Shown here in pieces: positions 26,701 through 36,754 of a DNA stretch of 64,000 nucleotides. Positions within the stretch are counted from its first letter, which is position 1. Each line of letters opens with the position of its first letter. A model generated the notes under the pieces. The model was not told the origin of the DNA, searched no databases, and saw nothing but the letters and a program-made list of their open reading frames with translations. Both the position numbers and the translations under genes were made by a program. Source of the DNA: Pempheris klunzingeri. Lineage: Eukaryota > Chordata > Actinopteri > Acropomatiformes > Pempheridae. The stretch is from the NCBI RefSeq assembly GCF_042242105.1, contig NC_092034.1, positions 17,476,644 through 17,540,643 on the forward strand, written 5' to 3'.

Positions 26701-29700
26701 CTGACTTTAAGCCAAATGCTGCAGTGCTTGAATGTTACTCCAGTCTTGAACACCGAATGTATTCATACCAGAAAACCATTTAAATCCACCCAGCACTGGC
26801 TGAGAAAGGACATTTTTCTGCTTCCTGTCATCCTCCGTTTGTTTCAGTGCCCAGTATTCATGCAAATGCTGAAATGCAGAGATGCAGCCCCCTTATATGC
26901 CGTGACACACAGCTACCCGCCCACACCACGGCTACATCTGCTTGACTAATATTTGTGCTCGCTAAAATTTGTGTCAGAGCAAGCCTCAGCACAGCTACTT
27001 TTAAGTCTGTGTTGAGTTGTGTGGAGAGAGGGCAGAGCCCCAAATTCATTCTGCTTGACTACCTGTGGGCCACACTGTACTGAGTATCCAAGCAAGCAGC
27101 ATTACAATTCAGGCACAGGCTTTGAAAATGTTTAAAGCTCCTTTTTAAAACTCCTGTTCTGGAAGGTTAGATGCACGTGAAACTTACTTTCCTGGTTGAA
27201 TCTTCAGTACAAAAGATTTGTTCTTGATTGAAAAGTCAAAGCTGTGCTAAAAACCTAAGAGGGGAAGCCAACCTTGACTCCTTAAGGGGAACTTTAGCCA
27301 GAGCCATCCATTCACAAAGAGCATTCTGTTGCATGGTCTGTTAACCCAACCCAAAACTGAATATTTAATGACAAGGAAATCCCATTGATCCCACTGAACA
27401 TGGGCTACATGTTTTGAGTAATCTCCTGTGGTTGGGGGTCACCCTCACAGTGGGTGATTTATCTGACTTTGAGGCCTTTATCGATCACATCTACTGCCAT
27501 CAAGACAGCATGGGCTCAAACACCGGGATCAGCTCACCCACTACATCTTCCCAAAGATTCCTCTGCAGACGCAGAGGACCTACAGAAACAGACAAAGTTA
27601 GCGTCCCCTCTAGTAGACAACTCATTACAGTCATCGCTTAAAAGAACCATTCAAGGGATCCTAACCTCCTCCTGTATCCCTGAAACTGCCTCCAAAATAA
27701 AGACTGAAGAGTCCCTGAAAATTCACCTTACATTTATGAGTGACCCCTATGTCTCTTTGCTGAGCCATCTAATCAAGGCTAGTTCATCACAAGATGCCAC
27801 TGGTGTGACGTGTGTGTGTCCTCTCCCCTCCATCCAGCCAATGTTTGCATATGTGACTCAGGAGAAGTACGAGGAGAACGGCTGGAACGTCTACAAACCT
27901 ATCGAGGAGTTCAGACGGCAGGTAAGGAGGAATAAAAGCCTTAACTACTACAGGACTGTGTGTGTGTGTATAAGTAAACACACCCCGGACACAACCTGTT
28001 CCAGCTCCTCCTGCATGCCAAAACAACCAGACACAAAAACAGCTTCTATCCACAGGCGACTGCACTATTAAACACTTCAGTCTGTCACAGTGTCAGAAAC
28101 AAATCCCCGTGCAGTAACCCTGTTACACTGTACCTGTACCTACTCTTTCTAAACTAGATTCTTTACAATCCAGAAAACAGCTTGGGTTCGCACACCATTA
28201 CTATACTGTATCCACCCACATCCTACCTACCCCATGTGTATAATGGAACCTGTACATAGTCATTCCATATTTATTCCAGCATCTTATATACTTATATATT
28301 GTACATAGACCATAAGTGTTTTTTTGCTTAAGTTAAATGTGTGTTTCTTTACTTCAGCTTCGTCGTTCTTGTCTCCCTGTTTATCTGTTTGTGTCCGTAA
28401 AGTCAAAGTCCTTGTATGTGTTCACATACATGGCCAGTAAGAGTTGGTTCTGATGCTAAATGCGTCAGAATGTACTGGATGAATGGTTTAAAGCATTCAG
28501 TAGAATCACATTTGAATTAAAGGTAGAATTTCAATAATCCTGCAAATAGAATATTCCAGTGTCTGAGTAAGTAACTGAAGATGGTCCTTGTCTCTTGCAG
28601 GGCCTGCCTAATAACAAGTGGCGCATTACATTTATCAATAAGAACTATGATCTATGTGACACCTACCCCACTGTGTTGGCTGTGCCCTTTAAAAGTAAAG
28701 AGGAGGACCTCAGAAGAGTGGCTGCCTTCAGGTCAAGAGGACGTGTACCGGTGAGTGCAAAACTGATCCATGAGTATAATCTACTGGTGTCATCATTTCT
28801 GCTAATCACTTTTGACATGCCGTCCAAGGTAAACTTCAAGATATCCCCTCTGCTACATAATACAGCAGGCAGTCAACGCTGATGCCTACTTTGTCTCACT
28901 CTGAGTGGATTGAAGAGTCCTTCCTTTCAGGCAGCAAGCAAATCCCATCTCTCTCCCCATACCCTCACTAACCCTGGCAGAGTAGTTGCTGTTGATTTGC
29001 CGTTGTTTTCATGTGAGGCTCAGTTCGGCTTGGCTGAAGTTGGGTTTTTGATTAGAGGTTGTACACAGGTCAGCAGCTAGTGTCGTCAGTGATGCTCCTG
29101 ACGCCTGAAACGTTCTCTGAATAACTATGGAACTGTGAATTGTCTCCGCTATGCAAAGTCCAGTTTATTTGATGTTATATTTGAAACTCTTGCATCAGTC
29201 TGCCCTAGCGCCTGCCTCGTGTTTGTTTCTCAGTCCGTCACAACCCTGGATGTTGTGTTGCCATTACAAGCTACCTGACAGCGAATCCGTGTCGTTGAAC
29301 CCCGAAGAGACCTGTGAACATTCCGTCTGTCTTTGTGCTGCAGGTCCTGTCATGGATCCACAGGGAGAACCAGGCGGTGATTGCCCGCTGCAGTCAGCCT
29401 CTGGTTGGTATGTCTGGTAAAAGAAACAAGGATGACGAGCGCTACCTGGACCTGATCAGGGAGGCGAACGACACCACCAAGCTCACCATCTACGACGCTC
29501 GCCCCAACGTCAATGCTGTGGCCAACAAGGTCAGGAGGGAAAGCATGTTCAGGGTTCATTTCTTTGTCTTTCTACAGCGCCGGGTTGCACAACAACATGC
29601 AAGTTGTAGTCCCATTGTGCTACTGAAGCAAATGTATCATTAATGATGGAGTGGGAGGAAAGAAGCTGACATCCTATTTGCTAGTTCTGATATGGTATAG

Positions 29701-32700
29701 ATATTGTTCAAATAGTTGAGCATTGGGGCTACAAATAACTGAAGTATATATATTATATAATGTTGGATCATATAAATCATGCTGCTCATTTTTTGTCTCT
29801 CTGCGAAACACACACTTTTATGCAAATAATCTTGTCAAGCACTGGCCAAACCAATAGTATGAATAGGTAAAGGTATTTACAGTACTGGCCCCAGAGGCTG
29901 ATTCCTTATGATTTTGACTTAGGAAACACCTCAATGTGTTAAGTGAATGAGTCCCACTCCCTGTTACTGTTACCAACGTATACCAACGATTCATTTGGCC
30001 TTATTCTTTGTCTCATCGTGCTGTAACCAGGCCACAGGAGGAGGTTACGAAGGTGATGAGTACCAAAACGCAGAGCTCGTCTTCCTGGACATCCAGAACA
30101 TCCACGTCATGAGGGAATCCCTGAAGAAGCTCAAAGACATCGTCTACCCCAATGTGGAGGAATCTCATTGGCTGTCCAGTCTAGAGTCCACACACTGGCT
30201 AGAACATGTTAAGGTAAGAAAAAGAAGAGTGTCCGTGCACACATGAATGTCACCATTTCATCTAGGTGGAGATTATCATTGCTTGTTTTCTGAAAGTCCA
30301 AAGCCTTCCTAAATTGTGTCTGTGTGTGTATGTGTGTGTGTAGCTGGTGCTGTCAGGAGCCATCCAAGTGGCAGACAAGGTTTCCAGTGGAAATTCAGTG
30401 GTGGTTCACTGCAGTGACGGCTGGGACAGAACTGCTCAGCTCACCTCTCTGGCCATGCTGATGCTGGACAGTCACTACCGCACTCTCCGAGGGTTCCAGG
30501 TCAGCCCCAGCACGAACAGATTTCAGTGAGTGAGAATAAAGCTGTAGTGAAAATGAATGAACATTTTTGTTTTGTTTCAGGTGCTGATTGAGAAGGAATG
30601 GATCAGCTTTGGGCACAAGTTTGCCTCAGTAAGTAACATTTTTACTCTTATTTTGATGATCTACTTCAGCTTTGTTTTGATAGGAATTCACTTTCAACAG
30701 TGTCAGAAACAGAACTTTGTTCAAGAAGTGACTCATTTGAGTGTGTGTGTGTGTGTGTGTAGAGGATAGGTCATGGGGACAAGAACCATGCAGATCAGGA
30801 CAGATCCCCCATCTTCGTTCAGTTCATCGACTGTGTATGGCAGATGACCAAACAGGTAGGTTTCAAACATCTGAATCATCTAGCTGCAGTCATGTGGGAC
30901 CTCAAAGGCATGAACATCATTTGTCAGGTTGTCACTGGCACACAAGGAGGGAGGGGGGGTTGGACAGCCACCATAACATTATTTTTAGATGGTCCCTTGG
31001 CCCACTAGGATTTGTCCCAGTGTGCCAGAGGGTCGGAGGGTATGGTAGAGAGAGGAACACAAGCTTCACTGCTGGAGCTTGTCAGCTCTTTCAGTCCTAA
31101 GCTGAGCACGCAGCAGCAGCAATGGTTACTGCAAGGCAACATATCACAGGAGTAAAGTGAAAGCAGCAACAGAATCACTCTGTCAACTGTAGACAAATGA
31201 TTCACTTTAACCACTTTATATGTTGATACTGATCCAAACATGTCTAGAGGCTGTTTGTAATTAGAATAGTTAATTTACCTTTCATTTATTGCTGAGCCAG
31301 CATTTAGTTTGCTCTAGTTAAAATGACCACAGTGGCAGCAGATTAACATTGTATTCTCCTTTCAGTTCCCTACAGCCTTTGAGTTTAATGAGCGCCTCCT
31401 GCTGACGATCCTGGATCATCTCTATAGCTGTCGCTTTGGGACTTTCCTCTACAACTGTGAGAGCGCACGAGACCAGCATGTAAGCCTGGGCAGAAAACAC
31501 TGCCCGCTTTAAGTCGGCCAACAACATGCAAGCATGCTTTGAGGGTGCAGCGCATTTCAGCTTTAAATGTGACCCCCTGTCTGTTGTGCAGGAGCTGAGG
31601 TCGAAGACGGTGTCTTTGTGGTCTCTGGTCAACAGTAAGATGGACATTTATTTAAACCCCTTCTACACACCGGAGTCCGGCAGGGTCCTCTACCCCGTTG
31701 CCAGCATGCGCCACCTAGAGCTGTGGGTAACATACTACATCCGCTGGAACCCACGCATACGACAGCAGGTAGGGCTGCTTGTGTGTTTGCTATAATCTCC
31801 CTTAACCAGAGCCCCAGGCTTCCCTGTCTGTGAGGAAAAATACTGTTTTAGTGAATGGAGTCTGGTGTGTGTGCTGTTTGTGGTTAAACCAAAAGGATCT
31901 TCCAGGTCTCTCTCTGTAGGGATCCTTTCCATGATGCTGTCGGGCTAAAAATGACAAAAACATTTAAGGCTGCTGAAAGGAAAAGTTCAAGAATAATGTC
32001 ATAATATTTTATTTCCATTTACCATCGTATTACAGTTTTTCTGTCGTGGATATGTGCAGTTTCACTCAAAATGATACGCTCTATTACAGGTGGTTTCTCC
32101 AAATTGAACACAACTTTTAATAACTACTGCATACAATACACCTAATCTGTAATGGGGCTTGAATACTTTTGAGTGTAGTCAGGCTGTAGTATACAGTCAG
32201 GCAGTGCTCTTAGACTTAGACTTAGACTTCGACTTCTTTATTTGATCCCCCATAGGGGGAAATTTTCTTGTTACAGCAGCAACAATATAAACAGGGAGAG
32301 TGAAAAAAACAGAGCAATAGAAAAGACAAAAATAGCAAAAATAAATATAAATATAAATATATGGATTGTGATGAAATGAAATAAATATTTACACCATAGG
32401 ATATTTTGAAATAAATATTTACACCATAGGATATTCAAACATGAGCATATAATCTCATTGTAACATGCAACATTTGTTAGAGAAAGCTGACAACCTTTTT
32501 CTGTCTTTGTTCTCATCATTTTGTCATAGATGTTTTTAATTCATAATTTTCTTTTAATTATCCTATTAACAAAGAAAAGTCTACTCGAGGTGGGGAAAAG
32601 CCGGCAACTAAGTAAATGATTGCAGCCACAGAGAATCAGGGAATTTTGTGCATCCTGTTAAAAAATGAAAATGTATTTATTTTGTTCTGATTGGCTATGG

Positions 32701-33104
32701 TCACTCCATTTCATTGACAAACTGAGGCAAAGTGAGCAGTCATGCCAGGAAAGTGGGCATTTCAGCAGCTTTGATTAGAGAGTTCTAAAATGGCACGTTA
32801 CATTTGTAGGTCATGGAAATTTCAACGTTTTTGTCATGAAAAGACCTAGAGTGGGAACGATGTGAGAAATGATGTGTGATGTGTGTGTGTGTGTGTGTGT
32901 TGTGTACTCCAGCAGCAGAGTCCAGTGGAGCAGCGCTACAAGGAGCTGTTGGCCCTCAGAGATGAGTACTTAAAGAAGTTGGAGGAGCTGCAGCTGTCCG
33001 ACTCTTCTCCTTCCTCCCGTCTGGCTAACAGCCCCACGGCCAACACCTCGTCCACCTCCTCCACACCATCACAGCAATACACACACCTACACACTCCCCT
33101 CTGA
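20590..33104 (+). CDS. mtm1: mtm1, myotubularin, 15 coding exons, complete (603 aa)
   Basis: Phosphoinositide 3-phosphatase that removes the D3 phosphate of PI3P and PI(3,5)P2 on endosomal and, in muscle, sarcoplasmic membranes (known for the family). Coding exons: 20590-20637, 21301-21373, 23579-23673, 25106-25216, 26440-26541, 27838-27921, 28601-28750, 29344-29529, 30031-30213, 30344-30499, 30581-30628, 30763-30855, 31366-31479, 31592-31768, 32913-33104. All junctions are GT-AG and keep one frame. The 603 residues match the length of human MTM1. Order: PH-GRAM (about residues 29-150), phosphatase (about 160-535) with HCSDGWDR (Cys367, Arg373), Asp272 in LTIYDARP matching human Asp278, then a coiled coil (about 545-580) and a C-terminal T-P-L that fits a class I PDZ ligand. 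Start choice: MASPVSVY has a purine at -3 and G at +4, and the next exon begins TSRESLK as human exon 3 begins TSRD. No frameshift or missing catalytic residue. Confidence 0.97.
21301..21373 (+). CDS. mtm1: mtm1 coding exon 2 (residues 17-40, start of PH-GRAM)
   Basis: 73 nt, the same size as the matching human exon. Acceptor TTTGTAG, donor ACAG|GTGAGA, ends in phase 1. Contains [10 protein letters not shown], the family's LPGE motif opening the PH-GRAM fold. Confidence 0.95.
23579..23673 (+). CDS. mtm1: mtm1 coding exon 3 (residues 41-72, PH-GRAM)
   Basis: 95 nt, with YICPFSG and [14 protein letters not shown] core strands. Acceptor ATTTCCAG, donor GCT|GTAAGT. Same size and phase as mtmr1 coding exon 4. 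Confidence 0.96.
23701..23757 (+). repeat. (GT)n microsatellite, about 28 units
   Basis: Uninterrupted tract starting 28 bp after the donor of mtm1 coding exon 3. Confidence 0.99.
24060..24290. repeat. Dispersed repeat, copy 1 (mtm1 intron)
   Basis: Shares TTTGATTGGCTATGG-like sequence, then GCAGCTTT-like and GTCATGGAAATTTCAACGTTTT-like blocks in diverged form with 32680-32850. The family is not named. Confidence 0.4.
25106..25216 (+). CDS. mtm1: mtm1 coding exon 4 (residues 73-109, PH-GRAM)
   Basis: 111 nt in phase 0, encoding [16 protein letters not shown] and [14 protein letters not shown], nearly identical to human MTM1. The donor is AAG|GTGTGTGTG, where the splice site runs directly into a short TG tract. 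Confidence 0.97.
26440..26541 (+). CDS. mtm1: mtm1 coding exon 5 (residues 110-143, end of PH-GRAM)
   Basis: 102 nt encoding [18 protein letters not shown], as in human MTM1. Acceptor CTTCTCAG, donor CAG|GTAAGG, phase 0. Confidence 0.97.
27838..27921 (+). CDS. mtm1: mtm1 coding exon 6 (residues 144-171)
   Basis: 84 nt encoding the linker between PH-GRAM and phosphatase ([16 protein letters not shown]). Acceptor CATCCAG, donor CAG|GTAAGG. The matching mtmr1 exon is also 84 nt. Confidence 0.96.
27960..28440 (+). mobile_element. LINE 3' fragment (L2/Rex-like) in mtm1 intron
   Basis: Starts with the LINE 3'-ORF-like stretch ACCTGTTCCAGCTCCTCC and AACAGCTTCTATCCACAGGC. Ends AAGTCAAAGTCCTTGTATGT, then TTCACATACATGGCC, a common fish LINE tail. 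No intact ORF. Confidence 0.6.
28601..28750 (+). CDS. mtm1: mtm1 coding exon 7 (residues 172-221, start of phosphatase domain)
   Basis: 150 nt: [20 protein letters not shown], followed by the [14 protein letters not shown] stretch. Acceptor CTTGCAG, donor CCG|GTGAGT. Confidence 0.97.
29344..29529 (+). CDS. mtm1: mtm1 coding exon 8 (residues 222-283, catalytic Asp272)
   Basis: 186 nt: [43 protein letters not shown]. The Asp of YDARP aligns with human Asp278, reported as needed for activity. Acceptor TGCTGCAG, donor AAG|GTCAGG. Confidence 0.97.
30031..30213 (+). CDS. mtm1: mtm1 coding exon 9 (residues 284-344)
   Basis: 183 nt: [47 protein letters not shown], conserved throughout the family. 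Acceptor CTGTAACCAG, donor AAG|GTAAGA. Confidence 0.97.
30344..30499 (+). CDS. mtm1: mtm1 coding exon 10 (residues 345-396, active-site P-loop)
   Basis: 156 nt holding [20 protein letters not shown], the C-x5-R active site (Cys367, Arg373). The acceptor follows a TG-rich run (TGTGTGTAG). Bases from 30398 to the fourth base of the following intron (30503) are identical to mtmr1 50057-50162, probably through gene conversion. The tail HYRTLRGFQ differs from human MTM1 but matches the mtmr1 copy here. Confidence 0.97.
30581..30628 (+). CDS. mtm1: mtm1 coding exon 11 (residues 397-412)
   Basis: 48-nt exon encoding [16 protein letters not shown]. Acceptor TTTGTTTCAG, donor TCA|GTAAGT. mtmr1 has a 48-nt exon at the same place. 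Confidence 0.96.
30763..30855 (+). CDS. mtm1: mtm1 coding exon 12 (residues 413-443)
   Basis: 93 nt: [18 protein letters not shown], then [12 protein letters not shown]. The acceptor is (TG)9-TAG with no ordinary polypyrimidine tract. Donor CAG|GTAGGT. Confidence 0.96.
31366..31479 (+). CDS. mtm1: mtm1 coding exon 13 (residues 444-481)
   Basis: 114 nt: [20 protein letters not shown], then CRFGTFLYN, the SET-interacting region of the family. Acceptor CTTTCAG, donor CAT|GTAAGC. Confidence 0.96.
31592..31768 (+). CDS. mtm1: mtm1 coding exon 14 (residues 482-540)
   Basis: 177 nt: [12 protein letters not shown], then [14 protein letters not shown] and RWNPRIRQQ. Acceptor TTGTGCAG, donor CAG|GTAGGG. 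This is one exon here, whereas mtmr1 splits the homologous region with an 84-bp intron. Confidence 0.96.
31847..31935 (-). repeat. Short dispersed repeat, copy C (mtm1 intron 14)
   Basis: Reverse complement contains GAAAGGATCCCTACAGAGAG, then AACCACAAACAG and CACCAGACTCCATTCAC, also found in mtmr1 introns at 49577 and 50573. Confidence 0.8.
32205..32300 (-). mobile_element. LINE 3' tail, reverse orientation
   Basis: (TTAGAC)n, then CTTTATTTGATCCCCCATAG and GGGGAAATTTTCTTGTTACA. On the minus strand this is the ATCAAATAAAG-type 3' end of fish L2/CR1-like LINEs. Confidence 0.55.
32680..32855. repeat. Dispersed repeat, copy 2 (mtm1 intron 14)
   Basis: CTGATTGGCTATGGTCACTC, then GGTCATGGAAATTTCAACG, a frequent fish repeat block, also diverged at 24060-24290. 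Confidence 0.4.
32913..33104 (+). CDS. mtm1: mtm1 last coding exon (residues 541-603 and stop)
   Basis: Encodes [20 protein letters not shown], a coiled-coil heptad region, then a Ser/Thr-rich tail ending HLHTPL and TGA at 33102-33104. The acceptor is a NAG repeat (CCAG CAG CAG), so use of the second or third AG would drop one or two Gln residues. A CA microsatellite begins 23 bp after the stop. Confidence 0.93.
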   Translation, partial: QQSPVEQRYKELLALRDEYLKKLEELQLSDSSPSSRLANSPTANTSSTSSTPSQQYTHLHTPL

Positions 33105-33118
33105 GGGCTGGTGACACA

Positions 33119-33126
<8 letters not shown>

Positions 33127-33192
<66 letters not shown>
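33127..33192 (+). repeat. (CA)n microsatellite in mtm1 3' UTR
   Basis: About 33 AC units starting 23 bp after the mtm1 stop codon. Confidence 0.98.
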
Positions 33193-33197
<5 letters not shown>

Positions 33198-36100
33198 ACA
33201 CTGACACACTCAGATGTATTTGTTGACTTGCACTTATGTCCTGTTCACTCTGTCAGTCTCACACATACGCAGGGAATTCATTAGTATTGTGCAGTCCTAA
33301 CTGGATAACAAAGAATGCTAATAAGATTTAGATTTGATGGTTAATTCTAACAGCATAGTGGTGATGATGGTGATTTATGCAATATGTCACAGTACAGCCT
33401 TGTCATAAGATTTCTCTCCACACACACACACTCATCATACAGTGAAGCCTTAAAGACTTTCAGTGGCTTTCAGTCCAAGAGCTTGAACACACAGGACACA
33501 ATGGATGTGTGCAGGCGTTCACACCGGCAGTGGAGCAGTGTCCTCACTGTACATCAGAAGCAAACCAGGAAAACACACTGGTGATGGTTATTTGTTGATC
33601 AGATCGCCACAGAATCACACACACACACACTGTAGACTGAGCACCAGTGACGGGCTAGTCTTAACCTTGGGAATATTCGGAATAGTGGCTTGACAAAATG
33701 ATCGTAACTCAGGGTCCGCTTGTTCACACTTTGTGGTTGAAACCTTCAGAAAACAGACACCCAAACCTTACAGCCTCTTCCAAGGTCAGGCTGAAGTTCC
33801 TGTGTGGAAAATGTCGGCTCCCACTCGGCACTAAAACTGCATGCGATGCCACAGGTCCATCACACATAGTCAGGACGTAGTGAGCAGAGCAGTTATCGGC
33901 CGTGTTGTTAAAAGTAGAGCGATGAGAGGCTACTAGAATCAGTGGACAGTTTAGGAGCGATCAGCTGGCAGTTCCCCTCCCTCCCGTCTTTATACATGGA
34001 ACTGATGTTGATGTTGTCATCTGACACGAGGAAAGACAAATGTCAGTGTCCTTAACATAGTTTGATCAGATACCTTCTGAATGTTGATGAGTTACAGAAA
34101 CATTTAAGAGTAGTTGAGCGTTCATATTCATTCTTGACCTTGGAAACAGTAGTTTGTAATAGTAAGAAGTTTGGACACAAAGTCTTTTTCTGGAGGCTTC
34201 TAGAGCAAAGTCAGTTTACTGGCGAAAGACCGCGAGCTACAGTTAAGATTATTTTGTCAAACTACATCAGAAGAGACGACACATTTCTCTGGAAACTCCA
34301 GACATTTCAGTCAGGTGTGAGAACACTGCTAGGCGACAGCTCCGTGTCCTGCTACACAACGGCTGCTGTCCTGTGTGGATTCAACACTTTGTACAATTCT
34401 CACTTCTCACACTTGTTTCTCCTTGCTGCACTGCTGCTCGGTGTTGCCCTGTCCCTCGAAGAATAGATTAGAACCGCCGCAGAGCTCGCACAGCAGAGTC
34501 TGGGGCTGCTAGGAGCTTCTGCGGTGGATGTTAGAGGACGTCTCCAGCTGAGTGGGTCAGGGATTGATGTGGAATTTGTTTCTCATGCCTCGAGGAGAAG
34601 AAGCTAGAGCTGTCTGTGTCGCGTATGTTTTTGCCACTGCTATCAGCTACGCAGTATTTTCCAGCACTTCCTAAGCTATGGCACCGAGAGCACATACGGC
34701 TCTAGCTGACAAGCAGAGTTTGGTCAGAATTAATCAGTAATATACTTTTATGAATGCAGTTTTGACACGGTTTTAAATATATTTCAGGTGCTTGAGATAG
34801 TATAGGGAAATGAAGTGGTGCAGGCCTCGGATCCTAGATCACCTCTTGTACTTAATGCTCTCACTGAAACACAGCCCCTGGGTGGAGAAAAGAAGCCCAG
34901 GTCCACGATAGCCTTACCATGCCAAGGTGTTTGTAACCAGCACACAGCTTTAGGGCCAGCGAGCAGAAATGAACCAGTTAGCTCTCACTCCTCCTTTATA
35001 TCCACTTTTGTAAATCAGATCATTTCCGTCAGCCCCCGCTGACAAGTCCCATGTGATCTCAAAGCACATGTGCCTTTTGGACAGGTGTCAAGTTTTGTTT
35101 CTCCCACGTTTCCATTGGATGTCCCGTGGGACAGTTTTCACATCAAAAAAAAACCAGATGGTGATATCTTTAGATGGTTGGTTGGACTCGTTTACAACGT
35201 CTCATTTACTTGATTGGACTCTTAGTGCTCTGAGCTTTGTGTAGCAGAATGACTGGGACCCCAGATATCAGCGTTAACTCTGTATATATGTAGATGTGTA
35301 AGCAATAGGAATGATGGGGACAGCTATTTTAAAATAGGGTAGCGTTGTCAAATTAAGGGAATTTTCTATGGAAGGCAACTGTCACTTTTACAGAGGAAAT
35401 TCTGTGGAAGATATTTTCCCACAACATTGATGATATGTCAAAATGACCAGGTTCCAGTCAGAGTTATCATGACATAATAAATGAAGTAATTCCAGTCTTT
35501 GGCTTATCTCATAATTTTGATTCACCGCCTCAAAACTCTGGTCTAGTATCTCATAATTCAGACTTTAAAACATTATGGATTCAACATCCTTATGAATTTG
35601 ATTCATCAGGAGTATTTTTCTTTGCGTCATCTGCTTTGGTAACACATGAAAACCAACCTGTCCAAAAAGCACATGCTTTAATGGTTGTCTCTTTGGGTGT
35701 TGGTGCTGTCGTAAAACTGATGTCTACAGAGCAGATGCTTAGAGTCAAACTCAGGACATCATACGGACAACTGTGTGTGTGTGTGTGTGTGTGTGTTGGA
35801 AACAGAATCAATTTGCTCCATCAAGACAGTGGAATTAAAGGGGTTTGAGAAATAGCTTGACATGAGGATTTTCCTATTGACTCAAAAGGCTCCCATTTAG
35901 GTTAGCTTGACACCATTGCTGCTAAAGTGTCTCAAAAAACACACGTACTGTATCTCTCAGTCTTTCAGGATGATGACAGGACTGTTGGAGTCGCTCTTTC
36001 GTTGAAGTTCTCTGCCACCATATTTATTCAGTCAGTCTAATGGGTAATGTCTGGGAGTCCTCTGTCTCTGGCACTCAGTTCCAACCTGGACCCCCTGATA

Positions 36101-36731
36101 AATGACTTGGGAGTACTGTAAGTTCAGCATTTTAGTGGGACACTTGCACCAATCAGTATCTGACACGCTCTTAGATTTCTCTGACAGATGTGGCTGACTG
36201 ATGTGGTGCGTTATTTTCACTGCTAGCTGTGGGCTCCATCTCTGAAAACAAGAATACAGCCGGCGGATGAGTTTTACAAGGAGGTCCAGGTAGCAGTAAC
36301 TTCAAACTAATACAGGGTAGACACACCTAGAGGTCCCCACCACTGTAGACTGAGTCCACCTGCACTATATTTGTAACATTTTCTAAAATCCTCCTTCACA
36401 AATGTCCCAGAAGTTCTTCCTAACAGGAGCAGTCTTATGACCAGTGGACTGCAAGGTACCAAAAAATCCAAATTAGCATTTTCGCAAGTTCGTTTCATCT
36501 CTATGTTGACCCGCTGAGGCTGGATTTTCCTTGTGACTCTGGGAATGACATGGTGCCCAACAGATTTCCAAACTGTGAGGAGCAGCTGGTTCCAGAGCGA
36601 TTTTTCCCCTCAGTAAGAGTGCAGCTGTAATGACCTGACCGCTGTCACAGAGCAGCTCCATTCTCTTAGACACAGGAGAAATGTCCACTAGTTCCTTGTA
36701 GTAATCTTAACCTCAGTGTTCCACAACATAA

Positions 36732-36754
36732 CCCCCCCCCCCCCCCCCCCCCCC
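36732..36754 (+). repeat. Poly-C tract
   Basis: 23 consecutive C. A second C-rich run lies at 37027-37052. Confidence 0.95.

Noticed and set aside
26371..26949. 192-codon ORF starting in a TG tract
   Set aside because: Only 26440-26541 is exon; the rest is intron read-through with a clear donor at 26542.
27454..28071. 205-codon plus-strand ORF across mtm1 coding exon 6
   Set aside because: Only 27838-27921 is coding; the flanks are intron that happens to stay open, followed by a LINE fragment.
30395..30616. Minus-strand ORF shared with 50009-50203 that looks like a duplicated gene
   Set aside because: It is the antisense shadow of the identical tract in the catalytic exons.
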